DNA from: JBFWUM01 sp050247255
Lineage (GTDB): Bacteria > Acidobacteriota > Vicinamibacteria > Vicinamibacterales > UBA2999
Length of the DNA stretch: 10,853 nt
Direction: 5' to 3'
Assembly: GCA_050247255.1 (NCBI GenBank)
Contig: JBFWUM010000083.1
Coordinates: forward strand, 1 to 10,853
The position numbers were made by a program, and so were the translations under genes. This document shows positions 6,828 to 10,853 of the stretch, one piece after another; the stretch's first letter is position 1; each line of letters opens with the position of its first letter. The notes under the pieces were generated by a model. It had not been told where the DNA came from, made no database searches, and was given only the letters and a program-made list of their open reading frames with translations.

Positions 6828-7621
6828 GCAACGACCCGCGCGCGCTCACCTACGCGTCCTACCTGAAGGTCGATGAACTGCTGGCGCTCCAGGTGCCTCG
6901 CTCCGACGGGCCCGAGCACGACGAGCTGCTGTTCATCGTCATCCACCAGGTCTACGAGCTCTGGTTCAAGGAGCTGCTGCACGAGCTCGATCGCACCGTG
7001 GCGCTCCTGGGAAGCGGCGAGTCGCACCGGGCGCAGCACACGCTGAAGCGCGTGCTCACCATCCTCAAGGTGATGGTCGCGCAGCTCGACATCCTCGAGA
7101 CGATGACGCCGCTCGAGTTCCTGTCGTTCCGCGCCAGGCTCGAGGCGGCGAGCGGGTTCCAGTCGGACCAGTTCCGCCAGATCGAGTTCCTGCTCGGGCG
7201 GAAGAGCCACGCCGCCATCGTGCGGTTCGCGCCGGAAAGCCGGGCGCGGACGGCGCTGGAGCGGCGCTACGGCGCGCCGACGCTGTGGGACGCATTCCTG
7301 CGCTACCTGGCGACGCAGGGCTACGCGGTCCCGCCGTCGCACCTGACGCGCGATGTCACGACAGGCATCGGCGAGTCGGCGGCGATCCAGCAGGTGCTGA
7401 TCGAGGTCTACCGCAACGACGCCAAGAACACCGAGCTGTGCGAGCGGCTCGTTGACCTCGACGAGGGGATCCAGGAATGGCGGTATCGCCATGTCAAGAT
7501 GGTCGAGCGCACCATCGGCGTGAAGCCTGGCACCGGCGGCTCGAGCGGCGCGCGCTACCTGCAGACGACCGTCGGTAACAATCTCTTTCCAGACCTGTGG
7601 GCGATTCGCAGCTCGCTCTAG
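6824..7621 (+). CDS. kynA: Tryptophan 2,3-dioxygenase
   Basis: A 265-aa heme enzyme that opens the indole ring of L-tryptophan with O2 to give N-formylkynurenine, the first step of the kynurenine pathway. FIVIHQVYELWFKELLHEL (from residue 37) contains H41, the active-site histidine that contacts the indole. RYRHVKMVERTIG contains H223, the proximal heme ligand, and the C-terminal GGSSGARYLQTTVGNNLFPDLW is a family signature. It is slightly shorter than the roughly 280-300 aa of well-studied bacterial enzymes, at the N-terminus. The true start is ATG 6824, overlapping the aminotransferase stop by 4 nt; the longer open frame back to 6686 lies inside the aminotransferase. The 3' end overlaps the GTG of the kynureninase-like gene by 25 nt, so coupled translation is likely. 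Confidence 0.97.
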   Translation: MSNDPRALTYASYLKVDELLALQVPRSDGPEHDELLFIVIHQVYELWFKELLHELDRTVALLGSGESHRAQHTLKRVLTILKVMVAQLDILETMTPLEFLSFRARLEAASGFQSDQFRQIEFLLGRKSHAAIVRFAPESRARTALERRYGAPTLWDAFLRYLATQGYAVPPSHLTRDVTTGIGESAAIQQVLIEVYRNDAKNTELCERLVDLDEGIQEWRYRHVKMVERTIGVKPGTGGSSGARYLQTTVGNNLFPDLWAIRSSL

Positions 7622-8169
7622 CCGGCGCGCTCGCGCCGCACTACCGTCGCTTCCGCGTCGCGGAGCGGATCCTGCTGACCGGCCACTCGCACCAGGCGTG
7701 GCCCGACGTGGCGTTCGACGGTCAGCAGCAGGCCTGGCTCGACGCGGCCGAGTTCGTCGACGGCAAATGGGCGCGCGCCGCCGAGAAGGCGACGGCGGTC
7801 AAAGCGGGATACGCGCGGCTGCTGGGCGACAAGCCCGAGCACCTTGCGCTGGGCGCCAACACGCACGAGCTCGTCATTCGCTGGCTGTCGGCGCTCGANN
7901 NNNNNNNNNNNNNNNNNNNNNNNNNNNNNNNNNNNNNNNNNNNNNNNNNNNNNNNNNNNNNNNNNNNNNNNNNNNNNNNNNNNNNNNNNNNNNNNNNNGC
8001 TGCGCGATCGCCCCACGCAGCGACCATCGAACATCGCCTGCGGGCCGCCGGCATCTTCACGGACTCGCGGGGTGACATCCTGCGCCTCGGGCCGGCGCCG
8101 TACGTGAGCGAACAGCAGCTGCGCGACGGCGCTGCGGCGGTCGGCGCCACGGTCCGCGAGCTGGCCTGA
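7597..8169 (+). CDS. kynU: Kynureninase-like class-V PLP enzyme, interrupted by assembly gap
   Basis: The N-terminal 100 residues (7597-7898) and the C-terminal 56 or so (7999-8169) both fit the kynureninase / class-V aminotransferase fold. The first part has LLTGHSHQAWPDV and DKPEHLALGANTHELVIRWLSAL. The last part has LRAAGIFTDSRGDILRLGPAPY, the substrate-binding tail of this family. Kynureninase cleaves kynurenine to anthranilate and alanine, which fits the dioxygenase upstream. The middle, including the PLP lysine and the phosphate-binding residues, is lost in 100 N. Family members are roughly 370-430 aa, so about 700 bp or more should be missing, not 100; that both halves share a frame as drawn is chance. 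GTG 7597 is the only usable start and has no ribosome site. Another class-V enzyme is possible. Confidence 0.78.
   Translation: MGDSQLALAGALAPHYRRFRVAERILLTGHSHQAWPDVAFDGQQQAWLDAAEFVDGKWARAAEKATAVKAGYARLLGDKPEHLALGANTHELVIRWLSALXXXXXXXXXXXXXXXXXXXXXXXXXXXXXXXXXXAARSPHAATIEHRLRAAGIFTDSRGDILRLGPAPYVSEQQLRDGAAAVGATVRELA
7899..7998. other. Assembly gap of exactly 100 N
   Basis: One hundred consecutive N bases, a size conventionally used for scaffold joins of unknown length. The flanks both belong to a kynureninase-like gene, so the join is believable in order and direction, but the true distance is likely several hundred bases more. Any gene between the two halves, such as a formamidase, would be invisible. 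Confidence 0.99.
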
Positions 8170-8171
8170 TC

Positions 8172-8194
8172 CGTGCGTGCGCGTGCGCGCATGC
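8172..8194. other. 23-bp alternating purine-pyrimidine tract at the yraN start
   Basis: Every base from 8172 to 8194 alternates pyrimidine and purine, mostly CG and TG steps, and the tract includes the yraN ATG (8191-8193). Such tracts can adopt the Z-DNA form under negative supercoiling. In a GC-rich genome it may also be chance; no function is shown. Confidence 0.5.
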
Positions 8195-8556
8195 CCACAG
8201 ACATCCGGCAAACCATCGGAATTTCGGGGGAAGATCTCGCAGCCGCCGAACTGGCGCGCCGCGGGTACGCAGTTCTCGAGCGCCGCTACCGCACCCGACA
8301 TGGCGAAATCGACATCATCGCCCGCGACGGCGCCACGATCGTCTTCGTCGAAGTGAAGGCGCGCCGCAGCCGAGAATTCGGCGGCGCCGCGGCCGCGGTC
8401 ACGCCGCACAAGCAGCGGCGGGTGACCCAGATGGCCGTCGACTACATCGCCCGAAGGCGGCTGACCGGCTCGCCCTGCCGCTTCGATGTCGTGGCCATCG
8501 ACTTCGACTCGGGCACGCCGGTGATTACCGTGTACCCTAATGCCTTCGGGTATTGA
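8191..8556 (+). CDS. yraN: YraN/UPF0102 family putative endonuclease
   Basis: A 121-aa protein of the UPF0102 family, whose usual length is about 120 aa. The fold is that of restriction-like and Holliday-junction nucleases. ISGEDLAAAELARRGY forms the first helix, GEIDIIARDG carries the catalytic Glu and Asp, and FVEVKARRS carries the E-x-K residues. The C-terminal FDVVAIDF strand is also typical. The cellular role is not firmly established; DNA repair or recombination is the usual guess. I chose ATG 8191 because it gives the family length and begins just before the conserved helix. A GTG at 8173, 3 nt after the upstream stop, would add MRARAR from an alternating CG/TG tract. The TGA (8554-8556) lies in the first unit of the following repeat. 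It is the last gene of the long run. Confidence 0.9.
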   Translation: MPTDIRQTIGISGEDLAAAELARRGYAVLERRYRTRHGEIDIIARDGATIVFVEVKARRSREFGGAAAAVTPHKQRRVTQMAVDYIARRRLTGSPCRFDVVAIDFDSGTPVITVYPNAFGY

Positions 8557-8636
8557 CGGTTTGACGGATTGACGAGTTGACGAAGTCATATCGCCAATCC
8601 AATTTCGTCAGTCCGTAAATCCGTAAATCCGCAAAT
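8553..8636. repeat. Inverted repeat with arms of tandem 8-nt TTGACGGN / TTTACGGN units (yraN/galT spacer)
   Basis: The left arm is four tandem 8-mers: TTGACGGT (8553-8560), TTGACGGA (8561-8568), TTGACGAG (8569-8576) and TTGACGAA (8577-8584). The right arm, read on the minus strand from 8635, is TTTGCGGA, TTTACGGA, TTTACGGA and CTGACGAA (to 8604), also on an 8-nt period. The innermost pair and the third pair match at 7 of 8 positions, the other two less well. The roughly 20-nt centre (8585-8603) is AT-richer. The element contains the yraN stop and ends on the galT ATG, so it fills the whole intergenic space and leaves no Shine-Dalgarno sequence for galT. It shares its architecture, but not its unit, with the repeats at 703-824 and 9637-9741. 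Confidence 0.8.
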
Positions 8637-9636
8637 GTCTGAGCTCAGAAAAGACCCCGTCACCGGGCGCTGGGTGATCATCTCCACCGAGCGGCGCAAG
8701 CGCGCCGGCGCCTTCCGGCTCGAGCCGGTGGGGGTCGTCGACGATCCGGCGTGCCCGTTCTGCGAGGGGCACGAGCACATGACCCCGCACGAGATCCTGG
8801 CGCTGCGCACCAATGGCAGCGGGCCGAACGGCCCGGGCTGGTCGCTGCGCGTCGTCCCGAATCAGTTCCCGGTGCTGCGCGTCGAGGGGACGCTCGACCG
8901 CCAGGGCGAAGGGCTGTTCGACAAGATGAACGGCATCGGCGCCCACGAGGTCATCATCGAGACGCCCCGCCATGACCAGGCGCTGGCGACGATGGGGGAG
9001 CGTGAGATCGAGGAGGTGCTGTGGGCGGCGCGCGAGCGCGTGCACGACCTGAAGCGCGACCGGCGGTTCCGCTACATCATCATCTTCAAGAACCACGGCG
9101 CCGCGGCCGGGTCGTCCGTGCACCATTCGCACTCGCAGCTGGTGGCGCTGCCGATCGTGCCCCGCGAGGTGCGTGACGAGGTCGACGGCGCGAAACGGCA
9201 CTTCGATCAGAAGGAGCGCTGTGTCTTCTGCGACATCCTGCGACAGGAGACGCGCGAGGGGCAGCGCCTCATCGCCGAGAACAGCGACGTCGTCGCCGTG
9301 GCGCCGTATGCGCCGCGCTTTCCGTTCGAGACCTGGCTGCTGCCGCGGCGCCACCAGTCGCACTTCGAGGACACGCCGCGGCACGAGATGGGCTCGCTGG
9401 CGCGGATGCTCGGCGACGTCCTGCGCCGCATGAACAGCATGCTGCAGTCACCGCCGTACAACCTGCTGATCCATAGCGCGCCGGTCAACGATCCGCCGGC
9501 GGAGCACTACCACTGGCACGTCGAGATCATCCCGAAGCTCACGAAGGTCGCCGGCTTCGAGTGGGCGACCGGCTTCTACGTCAACCCGACGTCGCCGGAG
9601 GAAGCCGCGCAAGTCCTTCGGGAGGCGCGGATCTAG
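8635..9636 (+). CDS. galT: Galactose-1-phosphate uridylyltransferase-family protein (COG1085 type)
   Basis: A 333-aa protein of the GalT branch of the HIT superfamily, which transfers a nucleotidyl group through a histidine-bound intermediate. In the Leloir pathway this exchanges UMP between UDP-glucose and galactose-1-phosphate. RKDPVTGRWVIIS starts the family; C40-P-F-C43 and C196-V-F-C199 are zinc-type CxxC pairs. KNHGAAAGSSVHHSHSQL contains the active site with nucleophile H166 in HSHSQ, where classical GalT has HPH. HYHWHVEIIPKLTKVAGFEW closes the second half. No galK or galE is nearby, so an ADP-glucose phosphorylase-like activity, known from plant relatives, is an alternative. The start is ATG 8635, fused to the upstream repeat with no ribosome site. 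The TAG (9634-9636) abuts the next repeat. Confidence 0.88.
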   Translation: MSELRKDPVTGRWVIISTERRKRAGAFRLEPVGVVDDPACPFCEGHEHMTPHEILALRTNGSGPNGPGWSLRVVPNQFPVLRVEGTLDRQGEGLFDKMNGIGAHEVIIETPRHDQALATMGEREIEEVLWAARERVHDLKRDRRFRYIIIFKNHGAAAGSSVHHSHSQLVALPIVPREVRDEVDGAKRHFDQKERCVFCDILRQETREGQRLIAENSDVVAVAPYAPRFPFETWLLPRRHQSHFEDTPRHEMGSLARMLGDVLRRMNSMLQSPPYNLLIHSAPVNDPPAEHYHWHVEIIPKLTKVAGFEWATGFYVNPTSPEEAAQVLREARI

Positions 9637-9741
9637 ACCACGGAGGCACGAATCCAACCACAAAGGACACAAAGGTCACAAAGGATTTACTTTGTGTTCT
9701 TCGTGATCTTTGTGGTGATTTAACTTCGTGCTCTTCGTGGT
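9637..9741. repeat. Stop-to-stop long hairpin of five paired 9-nt units per arm (galT/ydiY-like junction)
   Basis: The entire 105-bp spacer between two convergent stop codons folds on itself. Left-arm units are CACGGAG (9639-9645), CACGAA (9647-9652) and CACAAAG (9659-9665, 9668-9674, 9677-9683). Right-arm units are CTTTGTG (9690-9696), CTTCGTG (9699-9705), CTTTGTG (9708-9714) and CTTCGTG (9724-9730, 9733-9739). They pair in order around the loop GATTTA (9684-9689). Where the left arm has CACAAAG the right arm mostly has CTTTGTG, and where it has CACGAA the right arm has TTCGTG, so the two arms changed together. One small indel and a bulge separate inner and outer units. No T tract follows. 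It is of the same kind as 703-824. Confidence 0.88.
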
Positions 9742-10698
9742 TTAGAAACGATATCCAAACGTCAGCGCAAACGCCCGATCCACGCGATCGCGTCCCGGCG
9801 CGGGGGAGCGGTCGTAGTCGATATCCCACTGCAGCGTCGTCACCAACCCGGCGCCGAGGCCGATGCGCACGCCGTTCTGCGTTCGCACGAAGCGGTTGTC
9901 ATCGCCGTTCAGGCCGAAGTAGCCGTCGTGCTCGTGGAAGATCTGGAGCCGCGTCGGAACGACGAAGATTTCGATGCGCGCCGATTCGCGGGCGGCGGTG
10001 TAGCTGTCGTTCGCTGTCTCCCTCAGGTTCTCATCGACCCAGCCGAGACCGCCGTTGGCGGTGAGCCGCACGCGAGGCGAGTCGGCGACCTGGTAGCCGA
10101 CGCCGACGCCGAGTGCCGACCGCAGGTCGATGTCGCGGAAGGCATCGTGGGTGAACAGGCTGTTGCCGGTGACGAACAGCCTTCGGGTCAGGAAGCGGTC
10201 GTAGTCGACGCCGGCGTTCCAGCTTTCCGCGGTCGGCGTGCCGCGGTCCTCGGCGCGGTTGATGGCTGCCCGCAGGGTGAGGCGGTTGGCACCGGCGCGG
10301 GCCACCGCATCGCCGTCGATGCGCAGGCTGTTGACGTCGGTGTTGCCGCCGGTGGCGACGAAGCCGGCGTTGGCGCCGCCGTCGATCGTGAAGGCCGGCT
10401 GCGGCGGGCCGAGGGCGACCAGCCCTTCGAGCGGCACCGGCCCCGGTTCCTGGCGGGCGGGCGCCGCCGCGCCGATGGTGACGAGCAGCGGCTGGTCGCT
10501 GGTCAGGGCGGCGATGCTGGCCTGCGGAACCGTCAGCGAGCCGTTCGGGGTGCGGAACGTGAGCGTGCCGGCGGCGAGGCTGACGATGGTGCCGGTGAGG
10601 CGGTCGCCGTTGGTGAGTTGCAGCGTATCGGCAGCGGCGGGGGAGGTTCCGATGAGCACCGCCGCGGCCGCGAGCCAGGAAAGGGCGCGAGTGAACAT
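9742..10698 (-). CDS. DUF481/YdiY-like outer-membrane beta-barrel protein
   Basis: A 318-aa exported protein. Residues 1-23 form a signal peptide: Arg4, a hydrophobic stretch (LSWLAAAAVLIG), and an AAA site before D24. Residues 24-75 (DTLQLTNGDRLTGTIVSL and following) form a small strand-rich domain often found in front of DUF481 barrels. A short Pro-rich linker leads to a region from about residue 100 with alternating strands, Gly- and aromatic-rich, ending in FALTFGYRF. The terminal Phe is the signal read by the BAM complex in outer-membrane proteins. In E. coli, YdiY is described as acid-inducible; the function is not known, and a porin role is inference. The gene converges on galT, its TAA abuts the repeat, and its start diverges from tRNA-Gly, with a 14-bp palindrome just upstream. 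Confidence 0.85.
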   Translation of the reverse strand: MFTRALSWLAAAAVLIGTSPAAADTLQLTNGDRLTGTIVSLAAGTLTFRTPNGSLTVPQASIAALTSDQPLLVTIGAAAPARQEPGPVPLEGLVALGPPQPAFTIDGGANAGFVATGGNTDVNSLRIDGDAVARAGANRLTLRAAINRAEDRGTPTAESWNAGVDYDRFLTRRLFVTGNSLFTHDAFRDIDLRSALGVGVGYQVADSPRVRLTANGGLGWVDENLRETANDSYTAARESARIEIFVVPTRLQIFHEHDGYFGLNGDDNRFVRTQNGVRIGLGAGLVTTLQWDIDYDRSPAPGRDRVDRAFALTFGYRF

Positions 10699-10708
10699 CC
10701 GCCTATTG

Positions 10709-10722
10709 TGCCCATATGGGCA
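10709..10722. promoter_or_regulatory. 14-bp perfect palindrome upstream of the DUF481 gene
   Basis: TGCCCATATGGGCA is its own reverse complement and lies 11-24 bp upstream of the DUF481 start codon on the minus strand, within the 80-bp divergent spacer to tRNA-Gly. A symmetric site so close to the start could bind a dimeric repressor. There is no second copy in the window and no assigned regulator, so the operator role is inference. Confidence 0.4.
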
Positions 10723-10733
10723 AGCTCGGCGTG

Positions 10734-10763
10734 TTGCGACGCCTGAATCCGCTGTGTTACGCT
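10734..10763 (+). promoter_or_regulatory. Sigma-70-type promoter of tRNA-Gly
   Basis: TTGCGA (10734-10739) and TACGCT (10758-10763) are separated by 18 bp, and TG one base before the -10 box gives an extended -10. Transcription would start near 10770, some 9 nt before the mature tRNA. The GC-rich bases between (CGTCGCGA) fit a stable-RNA discriminator. Box matches are 4 of 6 each, so the call rests on position and spacing. Confidence 0.55.
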
Positions 10764-10778
10764 AAAGGTTCGTCGCGA

Positions 10779-10853
10779 GCGGGAATAACTCAGTGGTAGA
10801 GTGCGACCTTGCCAAGGTCGAAGTCGCGGGTTCGAATCCCGTTTCCCGCTCCA
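10779..10853 (+). tRNA. tRNA-Gly (anticodon GCC)
   Basis: A full cloverleaf can be read. The acceptor stem is GCGGGAA (10779-10785) with TTCCCGC (10843-10849). The D stem is ACTC/GAGT. The anticodon stem is CGACC/GGTCG (10804-10808, 10816-10820) around loop TTGCCAA with anticodon GCC at 10811-10813. The variable loop is AAGTC. The T stem is GCGGG/CCCGT around TTCGAAT, with one G-T pair. The discriminator base is T10850 and CCA is encoded at 10851-10853. GCC reads GGC and GGU, the main glycine codons in this GC-rich genome. The gene ends at the window edge, so a mobile element integrated at its 3' end could not be seen. Confidence 0.98.

Noticed and set aside
6194..7492. A 432-aa minus-strand open frame opposite the aminotransferase and dioxygenase
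   Set aside because: It mirrors the codon pattern of two certain plus-strand enzymes and shows no family signature.
7597..8169. Kynureninase as an intact 190-aa gene
   Set aside because: The open frame across 100 N is an artefact; the two visible ends belong to a much longer protein.
8553..8584. Four TTGACG units as a series of -35 boxes for galT
   Set aside because: The match to TTGACA is good, but no -10 box lies at 16-18 bp from any unit, and the 8-nt periodicity with an inverted partner explains the sequence better.
9581..9829. Minus-strand frame with HEEHEV-like repeats across 9637-9741
   Set aside because: It is again the 9-nt repeat in a reading frame, continuing into antisense galT sequence.

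Overview
The window is GC-rich and gene-dense. Its gene set is a DUF1844 protein next to a PhnP-like hydrolase, tryptophan dioxygenase next to a kynureninase-like protein, a COG1085-type GalT, a DUF481 outer-membrane protein, and barely any Shine-Dalgarno sequences. This suggests a Gram-negative soil or sediment bacterium. My best guess is Acidobacteriota, perhaps near Vicinamibacteria, but that is inference without a search. A run of exactly 100 N (7899-7998) marks the sequence as a draft scaffold, probably a metagenome-assembled genome.

Layout. Positions 1-702 hold the 3' end of a ComEC/Rec2-type DNA-uptake gene. It converges on mazG (825-1643, minus strand). A 42-bp divergent spacer then separates mazG from a long, tightly packed plus-strand run: DUF1844 protein, PhnP-like metallo-hydrolase, ribF, a 94-aa unrecognised protein, cysS, a class-III aminotransferase, tryptophan 2,3-dioxygenase, a kynureninase-like gene broken by the N gap, and yraN. 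Most junctions in this run overlap or are separated by 1-22 nt, so a single operon from about 1686 to 8556 is likely if the gap is correctly bridged. galT follows after a 78-bp repeat spacer. galT converges on a DUF481/YdiY-like outer-membrane protein (9742-10698, minus). A tRNA-Gly(GCC), with a readable promoter and encoded CCA, ends exactly at the window edge.

How the genes work together. The run mixes housekeeping functions (FAD synthesis, Cys-tRNA charging, a YraN nuclease) with tryptophan catabolism (dioxygenase, kynureninase-like protein and possibly the aminotransferase). No N-formylkynurenine formamidase is visible. MazG (NTP pyrophosphohydrolase) and GalT stand apart as single genes.

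The most unusual signal is not a gene. Both convergent gene junctions (703-824 and 9637-9741) are filled, stop codon to stop codon, by a long inverted repeat. Its arms are tandem 9-nt units around CACGAAG or CACAAAG. All four genes end as stop codon followed by ACCACGRAG. The third repeat spacer (yraN-galT, 8553-8636) has the same design with a different 8-nt unit (TTGACGGN / TTTACGGN) and runs from the yraN stop to the galT start. These look like a family of intergenic unit-built hairpins acting as 3'-end or terminator elements, or as small mobile repeats.
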